The notes under the pieces are model-generated. The model searched no databases. It was given only the letters and a program-made list of their open reading frames with translations, and was not told where the DNA came from. A stretch of 64,000 nucleotides of DNA, from assembly GCF_026213295.1 (NCBI RefSeq), contig NC_079427.1, positions 28,165,746 to 28,229,745 on the forward strand, written 5' to 3'. The position numbers and the translations under genes were made by a program. The DNA is from Gadus chalcogrammus (lineage: Eukaryota > Chordata > Actinopteri > Gadiformes > Gadidae). This document shows positions 24,419 through 35,244 of this stretch, one piece after another (position 1 is the stretch's first letter; each line of letters begins with the position of its first letter).

Positions 24419-25187
24419 TGTTGGGAAAAATAACCTGCTGAGTACATCACATGTACATTATAAATATAGCTAACTCCTACCCTAGCCTGATGAGCACATC
24501 ACATGGCAGACACATTACAATATAGTCAACTCTTGCTCTAACCCAACGAACACAAACATGATAATATATAGTCAGGTCAAGGCCAGAGCCGAAGGCCCCA
24601 TTTCCCAGGCGATGGTAGACACTCAGACAATGCACCAGTCATCCTCAAGAACGGGAGAGCCACATTAATTTATCACACAGGAGACACTTTGAAGCTCTCC
24701 CCCGTTAGAAGGAACCAAGAGAAACACCTGCCCATACCAGGGGCCTGAGAGCCACATTAAATTATCACACACTAGACACTTCGGGGGGGCACTCCCCCGT
24801 TTTAATTTATCACACCGGAGACACGAGGAGCTCTCCCCCGTTAGGAGAAGATCCAGGGCCTGGGAGCCAAGGTCCAGCAAAAACACACAGAACCACACAC
24901 ACCTCAAACGCACACACCTCATCGAGAGGAGGATACAGCATAAAAACTGTACCACACAGGGACTCTTCACTCTTCTTCTGAAGCAGACCTTCCACGGAGG
25001 CGAAGCTCCGGACGAACCATCAGCGCTGATTAGGGACTTAGACATATTCGATTTCTCACGCTTTATGACTCTGTATAACCGTTGCCACTTTACTTAATAA
25101 ATCCAAGGTCCTCGTGCCGACAGACTTTATTACCTCTCCGTCTCATTTCATCTGGTCCAGTAACTAGACAGATCGTTTTTCCCCACA
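24419..25187 (+). mobile_element. Solo LTR (769 bp)
   Basis: It begins TGTTGGG and ends CCCCACA. It is flanked by the 4-bp direct repeat GTAA (24415-24418 and 25188-25191). Near the right end, CTTAATAAATCC supplies an AATAAA signal about 90 bp before the end, fitting the R/U5 part of a plus-strand LTR. No internal retroviral sequence is attached. A solo LTR is the usual product of recombination between two LTRs. Confidence 0.8.
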
Positions 25188-25639
25188 GTAACGAACTTCG
25201 TGAAAACGCTCATAACTAACAAGTACTCCAGGGGTACTCGTAGGTACTCGTAGAACGCTAAGAGCATCGTTAGCCTACTATAGGCTCAGCTCACCATCGG
25301 ACATTCCGTGTATTGGATGCGTTTTATTAAAACGCATTGCGCCTTTATGTTCTTAGTTTGGTGATTAATAAAGATTATTAATTAATTTATTAAAAAAGAC
25401 GTTAAAATGGCCAAAATAAAACGGGACAGTCCAGAAAAAGTTTGCGCAGGCAGGATTTGTGCAGACTGTGACATAGGCTACTCATAAAATATAGCCTAAA
25501 ATAACCCCAAAAATTAAACAAAATAATGAATGAAAGAAATGAAAGGAAAGGAAAAAAAAATGAATGAAAGAAATGAAAAATATATATATATAATAATGAA
25601 TGAAAGAAATTACAAAAAGATATAATAAAATAATGAATG

Positions 25640-27055
25640 AAATGAAAGAAAAAAGAAACCAAATAATGAATGAAAGAAATGAAAATAAAATTAAAGGCAA
25701 AAGGAGCAGGCAAAAGGCTGGGATATGGTGGGGATTGGTCACGTTGACGGGGATGTTTAGTGACAGCGTAATCCGGGAGGCCGTCCCGAAACGGATCTTC
25801 CTCGTCCGGTTCACCCAACGCCACCCCAGCCTTGGCTGCAATGTTGTGCAACATTGCTGTCATGCAGATCACAGCGCACGACTTGGCTGGCGCAAACTGG
25901 AGCCCTCCGCCGGACTTGTGGAGGCATCGGAAGCGCAACTTCCACCTGCCGATCGTGCGCTCGACAATGCACCATGCCACACGGTGGGCTTCGGTGTACC
26001 GTTCCTCGTGGACGTCTCCCGGGTTAGCCACTGGGGTGAACAGGTGAGGCCTAAGCGGATAGCCACTGTCTCCGAGGAGCTGTCACGTTAAAATTGTACC
26101 GGGGGCGAAAATTGTACCGGCCTACGGGATCGCGTCAAATGACGTGGGAAGGTTCTTGTACATTCCTACGTCATTTGACGCGATCGCCTCGATTAAACAA
26201 TTAAATACAATACAAATATAAAGTAAAAACAAGTGTTATCTAGCGATCCGTTATCTGTATTATGTTATTTCGTCTTTTGGAAACATGAGCCGAATGTTGT
26301 CGACAGGTTGTCAAGATGTAAACAACTGATGACGTAGGCCGGTACAATTTTCGCCCCCGGTACAATTTTAACGTGACAGAGCCGCCACTCTCCCCTGGAG
26401 GCTGCAGCCAGCCGTCCGATGGAGGACTCGCGGAACACGAAGGAGTCGTGACTCGTGAGTGCTTCCAGGCCATCTCGCTACGAAATCCAGGATGATGCCC
26501 TGATGGTCGCACACCACCTGGCAGTTGACAGCGGCATATCCCTTCCGACAGATGTAGACGTGGCCATCAACGTGGGGTGTGAGAATTGGAATCAAAGTTC
26601 CATCCACGACTCCGGCCACTGGGATGCGGAACGACCGAAAAAAGTTATCTTGGGTCGCACCCATCTCGTCTCTGCTGTGGAAACGGACGTGTCGCGGTAC
26701 GAGACGAAGGAGGCTGTATGTCACTGCCTGGACCGATCTGCACACTGACGCCTTGCACAGGCCCTGGCCATCTCTTACCCCCTGCAGGAAGCTCCCTGTG
26801 GCGTAGAATCGGAGGGCGGCCAAGAGCTGCACTTGCGGTGTGAGCGCAAAGCTCCTCCTTGTAGCACGTCTGAGGTCTTGCCTGATCGCCCCAAGCAGCT
26901 GTCTGATGGCCTCCCTGGGCAGCCTGTAGCGCTGTATGACTGCGCGTTTCTAGAGGCCTTACCCTTTTTCCGGAGGGTCTTTTATAGCCAATCAAATGAT
27001 CAATCAAGGAAACTTTATGCGGAATCAGATTAAGTCGGCTCTCTTTGCTGTGCAA
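25640..27055 (-). pseudogene. HARBI1-like (DDE_Tnp_4) transposase, interrupted
   Basis: The N-terminal part at 26645-27055 and the core at 26383-26832 carry MQLLAALRFYATGSF, the first catalytic Asp in GVVDGTLIPI and RKGYAAVNCQVVCD. The second catalytic region follows in RWPGSTHES. The C-terminal part (about 25720-26076) has GDSGYPLRP and the catalytic Glu in VERTIGRWKLRF, then MLHNIAA. The 298-bp element at 26081-26378 separates core and C-terminus. There is also a frame change between the first and second parts near 26700. The order and all three acidic motifs mark a Harbinger transposase, now non-functional. Confidence 0.85.
26081..26378. mobile_element. 298-bp element with GAGC target duplication
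   Basis: Ends TGTCACGTTAAAATTGTACC and its inverse are perfect. The second block GGGGGCGAAAATTGTACCGG is also inverted. The 4-bp repeat GAGC flanks it (26077-26080 and 26379-26382). Four-base duplications occur in Sola- and Chapaev-like families. The interior has no coding capacity. Confidence 0.85.
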
Positions 27056-27507
27056 AGCATGTTTCAGAAATCAGCCCATTAAGATAAATGTAGTTGTCAC
27101 ACAAGCTATTTTTAATTTTTTGTCATGGAATTATTTCAGGGGAACGCCGTGAAACGCACAGTGCATTCAGGATTAGGACTGATATATGTCGGCTTAAGCC
27201 TAATCAATTGTGTTTTAATGTCTTTAGCATTCATATAATTGCAGTCTATTTTTTTCGTGGGCTACTCTGCTGTTGTCCTTGACAATTTTCCTGCGACATT
27301 CCTGCGTCTCCCCCTCCTACGGAGCCCATTTCAGCACCGTGTCAGTAGACAGTTACAATCCTACGAAGTCCTGAGTGCAGCGAATGCGCGTTCACGTTAA
27401 GAGGAGTTTCGGGAAACGCGAAAAAGAAATTATTGATGGTTCGAAAGATCCATCAGGAAAATGATCCTACGAGCGAAGATCCATCGATATCGGGAAACGG
27501 GGCCCTG

Positions 27508-27779
27508 GTCTCAATACCAGACTCACTGGCTCCAGTGGGGATTCAAATCCGAATTACCTTAACCTCTCTCAGTTGGAGAGAGGAAGGGATGTATTTTAAG
27601 ATACAGGGAGAATGTATACAGTTCCTTCTAATGTGCATGATAATTATATAAACCAGGTTAATATAATTTGTATATGATTGTATATTTATAGTTATGATTG
27701 ACATTTCCACGACAGTTCCTCCCTTTTTGATCATAAGATCAACACTTATTACAGGTGATATATTATGTCACAGGATTAC
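27508..27779. other. Short spacer, nothing recognised
   Basis: AT-rich sequence between the Harbinger-like element and the AT-rich repeat. No reading frame or motif stands out. Confidence 0.4.
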
Positions 27780-28205
27780 AAATGATGGTAAAACAAGTTA
27801 AAGCACAGAATAATAGGAACAAAATTCAAAGAAATTAGTAAAAATCAATCATTAATAAAGTAATCAATATGTACATTAGTAAAATAGTAAAAGTAAAAGT
27901 AATCATTAATAAAGTAATAAAAATTAAATTCAAAGAAATTAGTAAAAGTAATAATTCATAAAGTAATAACAATTAAATTCAAAGAAATTAGTAAAAGTAA
28001 TTAATAAAATAATAAAATGAAATTCAAAGAAATTAGTACAATTCAAAGAAATTAGTAAAGCAATCATTAATAATCATTAATAAAATAATAAAATGAAATT
28101 CTAAGAAATTAGTAAAATTCAAAGAAATTAGTAAAGCAATCATTAATAACCGTTAATAATCAAATTAAATTCAAAGAAATTAGTAAAAATAAACAAAGCA
28201 ATAAA
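27780..28205. repeat. Degenerate tandem repeat of AATTCAAAGAAATTAGTAAA
   Basis: About nine copies of a unit close to TTCAAAGAAATTAGTAAA, mixed with CATTAATAAAGTAATAA units. The copies differ in length. This lies where the 3' LTR of the neighbouring retrovirus-type element would be expected, but I do not see an LTR in it. Confidence 0.8.
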
Positions 28206-28255
28206 TATGTACATTAGTAAAACTTGTAAATAGAGAGCTTAAGATTAACTATGTG

Positions 28256-28828
28256 TCAATCAGGACACTCATTTTCCATTTGGTAACTCTTCATTGGAGT
28301 AAGGGGCCCATTTGTTTCACATGGGTATGTTCTTAGGGGATACTGTGTGATGTTAGGGCATTCTGTTATCATCCAACTCCAATCGTTTGTCCGAGTGTTC
28401 AATGGAATCAAACCTGATTTGTAGTAGGAGTAGAAAACGGCTGCCATAGCACATGGGGATAGCGCTACAGCCATCAAGGGTAATCCTGAGGATGCAGAGT
28501 GGGGTCTGATTCCACAGACCTTGGTGGTGTTGAAGTGGGTTTGAGCTGCAGCAAGTAGGCTTGCAAACTGGTTGTGTGATGATGTGGTTAGCTGGGGTTC
28601 CGCTATGGTCGGGAGTCGGTCGTTGTTACTGGTGGTTGCGTTGCATTGGTCTGCTGGGCTCATCAGGAGTATTATGCAGATCGCGGTAGAGGTGGTCCAT
28701 CCGAGGCGATGGTGCTTTCCTCTTCCGGAGGTGCTGGGCGGCATCGGCTTGCATGGATCCATTCTGGTTTTCCTTGGAGTTTGACTGCAGTCCTCGTGGT
28801 CAGTAACACCTGGATTGGTCCTTGCCAT
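28256..28828 (-). pseudogene. Envelope glycoprotein N-terminal fragment of the endogenous retrovirus
   Basis: The frame overlaps the integrase end in another frame by about 150 bp, as in gammaretroviruses. After a polar leader it has a hydrophobic stretch (AICIILLMSP) that could be a signal peptide. Candidate N-glycosylation sites (NAT, NTT, NIT) and several cysteines follow. It stops after 190 residues, long before any fusion peptide or membrane anchor would appear. It is a truncated, non-functional relic. Assignment rests on position and layout more than on sequence. Confidence 0.5.
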
Positions 28829-29590
28829 CTGGGGAGGAGAACATTTGGGTTAAGTGACTTTAACATGATCATATCACCAGGATGAAAGCCATGGGTAGGG
28901 CTGTCAGATGGTATTGGGAGGCTTATACTGACTTTCAAATTATGTTGTCTTATCAGTTTAGCTAGAGCTATGGTGTAGTCAGTGATAGCTTCATCTGTCC
29001 ATACTAGAGCTGCTCTGCTAGTTGTTGGAGGTGGGCTAACTCCTGTGGACATAACTCTGCCCATGAGTACCTCATGGGGTGACAGTCCTGTTGTTCTGCA
29101 TGGGGTACTTCTTATGGTATATAATACCAAGGGAAGCGCGTCTGGCCAGGCCAGGCCAGTGTCATCAACAGTTTTTCCTAACTTGGATTTAATGGTGCCA
29201 TTCATCCTTTCTACTTGTCCTGATGATTGAGGATGGTAAGGAACATGTAGCTGCCAGTTTATTCCTAGTGTTTGACACATCTTTTTTACAATTTGGCCAG
29301 TGAAATGAGTTCCCCTGTCACTATTTATGCTTTGGGGTAGGCCAAATCGGGGAATCACATCTCTCATTAGACATTTTACAACAGTAGACGTATCATCTTT
29401 TCTTGTGGGGAATACTTCTACCCACTTTGAAAACATGTCTACGCATACCAACAACATATACTTGTAGCCTTGTTTTGGAGGCATGTGAACAAAATCTATT
29501 TGCATATTTACAAAAGGGCCGGATGAAGGAGGTAGGTGATCATGTTTTGCCAGTTTAATGTTACCTCTTGCATGTTGAGCACATATTAAG
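28672..29590 (-). pseudogene. Retroviral integrase of the endogenous element
   Basis: The core has IDFVHMPP, VDMFSKWVE, then SDRGTHF and VERMNG, giving the D-D-E catalytic triad. A C-terminal basic and SH3-like region (GDMIMLKSL, then PRWQGPIQVLL) follows. The HHCC zinc region is split by the transposon at 29590-30093: its Cys-x2-Cys pair straddles the insertion, with one half at about 30100 and the other at about 29580. The frame is otherwise open to a stop at 28672. Function would be insertion of viral cDNA into host DNA. Confidence 0.85.
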
Positions 29591-30093
29591 GCCCCGTTTA
29601 CACGAAGGGAAAACGCAGATATTTTCACACGGTTTGGCCTCTCATTTACACGAAAACGCCGTTCTTGTCACAGAAAACGATCATTTCTAAAAACTCCGGG
29701 CAAAGTGGAGATTTCTGAAAACGCCGGTTACGCGTTGTCGTGTCAACGGGTAGAAACGGGGTTTTAGGTTCTGAAACGTCACATTATGCGCCAGGAAATG
29801 CTTAAACTCATATGAGCGCCTTATGTTTACAGTTTGTTTGTTACAGGAAGACGCTCGTGTTATTCGTTGTTGTTGATTCTGAGGATTCTGATTGGCTTGC
29901 ATGGCTTTATCCTTCTCCCTACACTGCCGCCCATAGGTTTGGCATAGTTATAATGTCCCAATGGCGTATTTATCCGTTTTGATGTAAACGACAACTTTTT
30001 TGAAAACGATGTTGTGTGCACAATGTTATTTTTGAAAACGGAGGGGGGGAAATATTTGTTTCTATAAATACCCTGCTACGTATAAACGTGGCC
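29590..30093. mobile_element. 504-bp PIF/Harbinger-type non-autonomous element
   Basis: Ends are inverted: GGCCCCGTTTACACG and CGTATAAACGTGGCC. The 3-bp duplication TAA flanks it (29587-29589 and 30094-30096), as expected for PIF/Harbinger. Internal GAAAACG blocks are repeated in inverted orientation. Removing it with one TAA restores the surrounding retroviral zinc-binding region. Confidence 0.85.
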
Positions 30094-31463
30094 TAAGCAT
30101 TGATTGCAATATTGCTCAGTTGCAGTGGTATGTCCTGGTGCAAACCATTGAGATTGAATGACATGGTTCATCCCCCCTTTCCCTATATGCGAAGGGGTGT
30201 GTGCCAGTCGGCACAGAGAGTGGAGAAGGGATCGAGGGGCCACTATCCTACCATCAGGGTGGAGCCACAAGCCTGACTCAGAGGGTGTACAACCATTCTT
30301 GGACCAGACTGCCTTTTCACAACCATCAGCACTATTTTGTAGTATAGTGACATCATTAAGTGAGGGGACTGGTATCAAGTTAGATTGCACTGTTTTGGGA
30401 CCTTGTAGGACCATCATGGAGGGGTTCAATGCAGCTTGTTTAGCAGCGAAATCTGCTAATGCATTACCCTGGGAAACTGAATCAGATCCACCTGTGTGCG
30501 CTTCACATTTTACAACAGACAATTCGGATGGGAACATTATAGATTCTAGTAAATGTTTTACCATAGCACAGTGTTGGATAGGTTTACCAGAGGTGGTAAT
30601 GAATCCTCTATGTTTCCACAGCATACCAAAATCATGGACTACGCCGAAAGCATATCTAGAGGTAGTGTAAATAGTAGCAGATTTTCCTTTAGCCAAAACA
30701 CAAGCTCTAGTTAATGCAAACCGCTCAGCCAATTGAGCTGACATACCCGGAGGGAGTGACGCTGATTCTACAATGTCAAAATCAGTTACAACAGCATATC
30801 CTGATCTATAATCAGTGTCTGTCAGTCTGGAGGAAGAGCCGTGTATTGTTCTACAGTTTCAACACAAGGATGTTCATATGCGTCATTTTCATAAGAGTCA
30901 AACATTAGTGCGGCTGGGTTTACAGGGGGGGAGCGTTTCAAATGTAGATTTGGTTTGCTTAATAGTATTACTTCATAACCTGTTCTTCGTGCATTAGTGA
31001 AATATTGTGTTGCTGCGGAATTAAGTAATAATTGAACTGCATGTGGAACATATATTGTGCAATCATGATCTAAAACAATTGGTGAAGACTTTTCAACCAT
31101 AACTGCAGCAGCCGCTACATACCGGAGACAACCTGGCATGCCGAGAACAACTGGTGGTAAAGAGGTGGAGTAGTATGCTACTGGGCGTTTACCTGAGCAG
31201 TGTTGCTGGGACAGAATACCATTAGCATGACCGTTGCATTCAGAGACAAATAGGTGAAATGGTAATGAGTAATCAGGCAATCCTAAAGCTGGGGCAGTAC
31301 TTAAAGCTTTTCTTAGAGATTCAAATGCAATATTTATTTCTTCTGACCACTCAATGTGAACAGGCTTGTCGTTTAAAGTAGCCTTTCTCAACACAGCTTC
31401 CATTGCTCTATATTCAAAAATCCATTGTCTGCAGAAATTAGCCATGCCGAGGAAAGACATCAT
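30076..31463 (-). pseudogene. RNase H and connection domain of the endogenous retrovirus
   Basis: Two frames cover this part. The 30822-31463 frame starts with FLGMANFCRQWI (end of the reverse transcriptase thumb) and continues through LGLPDYSLPFHLFVSE and PVAYYSTSLPP to the connection domain. The 30076-30744 frame starts with LAERFALTRACVLAKGK and YTTSRYAFGVVHDFG, the RNase H core, and ends in the GKGGMNHVI linker to the integrase zinc region. A frame change near 30750-30830 separates them. RNase H would remove the RNA strand during reverse transcription. Confidence 0.8.
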
Positions 31464-31536
31464 TTGTTTCTTAGTCTGTGGGCGTGTAGTTGAGAGCAGA
31501 GTCGTTATTCTACCTGGAGAAAGTTGGCGAGGGCCG

Positions 31537-33023
31537 TTATGAAGTATGACCTAAATACTGTACGCGTTCTTGACAGTACTGCATTTTGGAGAGGCTTGCA
31601 CGGTGTCCTTTGTTTGCTAGATGTGTGAGTAAGAGAAGAGTGTCCTTAATGCAAACATCTTTGGAAGGGGAAGCTAGAAGTATATCATCTGCGTATTGGA
31701 TGAGGGTGCTGTTACCAAGCAAATGCAAGTCAGCTAGATCACGATTTACTGCTGCAGCATAAATAGTAGGGCTCTCAGTGTATCCTTGTGGCATTCTGGT
31801 CCATGTGTGTCTGGTACTATGGGTGTGATAGGAACAACGCAATTGTTAACTGCTCTCAAATCTTGTACAAATCTCCATTCATCTGATCTCCCTGGCTTCG
31901 GGAGGGGCAATATGGGTGTGTTACAAGGACTATTAGTTTCCTTTAGAATACCTTGAGATAAGAAAGAAGTTATTACTGGCTGAATCCCATCTAATGCTTC
32001 GGGGGACAAACGATACTGTCGAATACAAGGCAAAGTAGCATTTGACTTTAATGCAACCTTAAGAGGTGGTGAAGAGGTTACAAATCCTGCATGATTTTTA
32101 TGCATGGCCCATAGATTAGATGGTACCTGGGATAAACTCTGGGGTGGACTGTAATCAGGAGACGGTGCTGGAGAGTGTTTTTCGAATGTACAACTCGAAT
32201 TCGCAAACAACGGGGTTTTCAAATCTAGTCTCCAACCGTCAGACTGTAGTGTGTGCAGTATACCTCTAGAGGTCGCTGATGAACTAATGGGTTTTGTGTT
32301 GTGTAGGGTTTTAATCATGTTTTCTAATTCTTGGGGTGTATGTGTTGGTGAAATAGCTAGTATGATGTGTGGTACTGTATCGTCGTGAAGGAGAGAAAAT
32401 TGGTCTTTTGTGAGAGACACAACTGCAGCACAACCGGCCGGACCAATGTATAGTTGCGTGATAGGATTAAATGCATCAGTGTGATTTAGAAACAAGCACG
32501 TCTTCTGTTGATATTCTATTGGTACGACGTCGTTAAATGTAGCGTTACAATGAAAGGTTTCAAAAGGCAACATTTGCGTTAGACCTGGGGACGTTTTAGA
32601 CAAACTTTGAATGTTTTCGATATTGCAGATATCAACACTAGGTTTTCCTAACAATCTCCACAAGTAAGCAGTAGTTACTTCGGTATGCGTTAACAATTGG
32701 GAAGCCTGAATTAACTTATCATCGGGTATTCGCATAAACAAACCATCCGGAGTGCAAAAGATTACTGCATTTAGTTTACACAACATATCTCGTCCCATTA
32801 AATTAACAGGAGAGGAGGGAGAGATTAAAAACTTCTGTTCCAACGGGACATTTGAAACAATAGTAGGAACCGGCTTTGATATTGTTTCACTCATCGCTAT
32901 GCCAGCAATACCAACCGTTCTCAATGTTTGGTTACTTTCTTGTAAAATACCAGTTTTGTTAATAGCTGATACTGTAGCACCAGAATCGACAAGAAATTCA
33001 AAATGGTTTTGTCCTACCTGCAC
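31537..33023 (-). pseudogene. Protease and reverse transcriptase with internal deletion
   Basis: The protease has the active-site LVDSGATVSA and the flap-side GRDML. The reverse transcriptase begins near 32130 (ALKSNATLPCIRQYRLSP, GILKETNSPCNTPILP, DLRAVNN). Near 31810 the frame changes. The sequence passes directly from the PITPIVP region to TWTRMPQGYTESPTIY, and then reaches YADDILLAS. The segment that normally lies between these, including motif A with the first catalytic aspartate, is absent. It spans about 35-45 residues in related polymerases. The enzyme would be inactive even with its frame intact. Confidence 0.8.
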
Positions 33024-33104
33024 GGATCATTTAGGGTTTTCGGTGGGGGTGGAAGACAGTTGAAGAAGCGTTGCCTGGATCGTTGTTTCCTTCTCCAAGG
33101 GGTC

Positions 33105-34091
33105 CTAGTAATGATTATACTCACCTTGGCGTTGGAGCGGGTTCTTCATGGTGTGGGGGGCGCGGACTGGTTCCATGGGCGGGGCCGACGGTTTGGCCTC
33201 ATCGCTGTGTTTCTTTCTGCAATATTTCTCCCAATGACTAATCTTTTCGCAGTAACTGCATCTGGGGGGTTCACGTGTGTCCTTTCCATACCAGTCGCTG
33301 TGGTTATGGTTTTCTGTTTTATTAAAATCTTTAACGTGACTTTCTTTTGAATTAAAATCGTGTTGGTCTTGGTCGTTATCATTAGTACGTTCTCTGTACT
33401 CCTGGGTCTGTTTTATGAACGGTCTTTTGTTCCGTTCTTTGAAGTTGTGCTGTAGAAACATTCCTGCTTGATGGTTACTTTGGTTAGTTTTCTTTTTATC
33501 TTTAAACATGCCTAAGCGTTCCATATTAGCCAATTGTGTGGTTAGTTGAGTTAGTGTTTTTTCCTGCCATTGCAAATCAGTTAGAATAAGAAGAGAGCGA
33601 GTTTGTGGGTTAAGGCAGTTTATAAACGTTTGTACAGTAAACATCATATTTGAGTCCATTGTTATTCCAGCACTTTCCTCCCATATGTGTCTAAAACGTT
33701 GAGAAAATTCTACGGGGGCTTCATCTGGTTTCTGTATGGTCTGAGTAACAATGGAAAAGTCAGCTTGACTTGATGCTTCGGCTTTTACCACTCTTTCACA
33801 GACTGTGTCCAACCAAATGTCTAGGGAGATGTTGTTTCCCCTTTCTTCTGATCCCCATTCGGCTCTTTGAGGGACATGAAACAATTCTCGAACTAACTGC
33901 CATTTTGAATCGTATGCCAATTTTAGAATGATTAACACGTCTCCTGGTAAAGGACTGTAAATTGTACACATTTGATTCAACCAATGTAAAAAAGGTGTTG
34001 GCGCGCGAAGAGGATCTGGAGCATCTTTGGCCATTGATTGCGCTTCACTTGAGTGCTTGAGACGAAGAACCATATAAGTCCATATTTTCAA
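33105..34091 (-). pseudogene. Gag capsid and nucleocapsid fragment
   Basis: The frame covers a capsid-like region (KLAYDSKWQLVRELFHVP, then FSQRFRHIWEESAG and the major-homology-like NPQTRSLLILTDLQW). It then has a basic, charged linker and one zinc knuckle: CSYCEKISHWEKYC, a C-x2-C-x4-H-x4-C pattern. It ends at a stop near 33105, just before the protease frame. Matrix is missing at this locus, and the first methionine lies within a partial domain, so the real start is elsewhere. Gag would form the particle core and bind genomic RNA. Confidence 0.75.
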
Positions 34092-34264
34092 ATTTCAAAT
34101 AATAACTTTTTTTTATTATTTGGCCTGTGAACATTATATAATATATTTATTTTTACTTGAAGATAGACAACAAAAGCTTCCCAATTCTATTGAGATAACA
34201 TTTTTCAGTGTCAATCTTAAAAACAAACAGTTACAGCAATTTACATTTATGGAATGTGGAAGAA

Positions 34265-35041
34265 CGGTATATAATAATAATAATAATAATAAATTTTATT
34301 TATAATGCACTTTATATTCAAGAATCTCAAAGTGCTTCAGAGAAAAAAATACCAAAAAACTATTAAAAAGGGGGAACCTCAAAGAAAGTTTAGCTAAAAG
34401 CTCTTTTATAGAGATGGGTTTTGAGGTTCCGTTTAAAAAGAGCTGTAGTCTGTGGAGCCCTCAGGTGGTCAGGGAGGGCGTTCCATAGTCTAGGGGCAGC
34501 AGCAGAAAAGGCCCGATCACCCATGGTGCACAGCTTCGTATGTCGGGTTTGGAGGGTGTGAGTGGATCCTGAACGGAGTGTACGTGAGTTTGTCGGGGGG
34601 GTGAGGAGTTCCTGAAGGTAGAGGGGGGCAAGTCCGTGAAGGCACTGGTGGGTGAGGAGGGAGACCTTGTACTCAATTCTGAGTGAGACAGGGAGCCAGT
34701 GCAGTGATTTCAGGATGGGGGTGATGTGGTCATGCTTGCGCACCCTCATCAGGACCCTGGCAGCACTGTTTTGAATGTATTGGAGCCTCTGGATGCTCTT
34801 GCCAGGGATCCCAATGAGGAGTGCATTGCAGTAGTCCAACCTGGAGGAGACAAAGGCATGGACGAGCTTCTCTGCATCAGCCAGGGTGAGTGATTGGCGG
34901 AGTTTGGCGATGTTCCTGAGGTGGTATAAAGCTGTCTTACAGAGGTGTTTGATGTGGGTGTCAAAATTAAGTTGTGGGTCCATTTTAACACCGAGGTTGG
35001 TGACGGATGTGGAAAGGGGGATGTTTTTGCCAGAGAAGGTG
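34265..35041 (-). mobile_element. L2-like LINE, 3' part
   Basis: The minus frame gives the last part of the reverse transcriptase protein (LNFDTHIKHLCK, RLDYCNALLIG, RVRKHDHITPIL, SLRIEYKVSLL, a final basic block), ending at 34390. A short 3' untranslated region with TTTGAGATTCTTGAATATAAA and an AAT-rich tail (34265-34295) follows. The 5' part of the same copy lies beyond the Polinton, starting at 51606. Confidence 0.85.
35036..35041 (+). other. Target site duplication AAGGTG (left copy)
   Basis: Identical to 51606-51611. It is part of the LINE reading frame, in antisense. This fixes the exact insertion point and confirms integration by an integrase with a 6-bp stagger. Confidence 0.9.
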
Positions 35042-35149
35042 AGTAGTTAATACTTACCACCACTTGGGCAGGTTTTTGAAAACATCAACTTCCGGTTGGG
35101 GGAGGGGGGGCGGGGTGGTGTTAATGACGGCACTTCCGGTTGGTGTTGT
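35042..35149 (+). repeat. Polinton left terminal inverted repeat
   Basis: About 108 bp that match the inverse of 51503-51605, with differences only in the G-rich centre (GGGGGAGGGGGGGCGGGG against GGGGGGAGGGGGG). It holds two copies of ACTTCCGGTTGG, at about 35087 and 35132. For a protein-primed linear genome the terminal repeat would carry the replication origin. It may also carry promoter sites. Confidence 0.95.
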
Positions 35150-35168
35150 GGGTGTGTACCTCAAATAG

Positions 35169-35178
35169 TTTAAAAAGG
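35169..35178 (+). promoter_or_regulatory. Possible TATA-like box of the first rightward gene
   Basis: TTTAAAAAGG lies about 70 bp upstream of the first ATG (35245) and about 20 bp inside the terminal repeat. The spacing suits a core promoter. No other evidence supports it. Confidence 0.35.
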
Positions 35179-35244
35179 GGTGAGACGCCTGCTGTAGGGC
35201 CATAGCATTCAACAGATTGTCGTCAGTGTTCTTTTCGTTCAAAC

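Larger units (their letters stand above)
24314..27507 (-). mobile_element. PIF/Harbinger-like transposon with two nested insertions
   Basis: Ends are inverted: CAGGGCCTCGTTTCCCGA at the left and GGGAAACGGGGCCCTG at the right. GTTTCCCGAAAGC also recurs just inside. A HARBI1-type transposase relic lies on the minus strand (25640-27055). It was hit by a solo LTR (24419-25187) near the left end and by a 298-bp element (26081-26378) within the transposase. The flanking target duplication is not clear. Confidence 0.6.
28256..34091 (-). mobile_element. Degraded gammaretrovirus-like endogenous element, 3' part
   Basis: On the minus strand the order is capsid and nucleocapsid of gag (33105-34091), protease and the start of reverse transcriptase (31746-33023), the rest of reverse transcriptase with its YADD box (31537-31842), RNase H (30822-31463 and 30076-30744), integrase (28672-29590), and an overlapping env start (28256-28828). 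The integrase style and the protease-to-pol arrangement fit a class I (gamma/epsilon-like) fish retrovirus. Frames are broken at several points, the polymerase is internally deleted, and a 504-bp transposon sits between RNase H and integrase. No LTRs are visible here. The missing gag start is probably at 57072-58103. Confidence 0.8.

Noticed and set aside
24810..25045. Coding frames in the solo LTR
   Set aside because: The frames are short, overlap LTR signals and show no family resemblance.
25402..25841. Phe-rich frame beyond the Harbinger transposase end
   Set aside because: It is a translation of an A-rich GAAATGAATGAAA simple repeat (25510-25690), not a membrane protein.
34066..34086. 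Short inverted similarity between about 34066-34086 and 57026-57050
   Set aside because: About 22 bp with two mismatches, but the left copy is retroviral gag coding sequence and neither copy extends. Not convincing as a terminal repeat.
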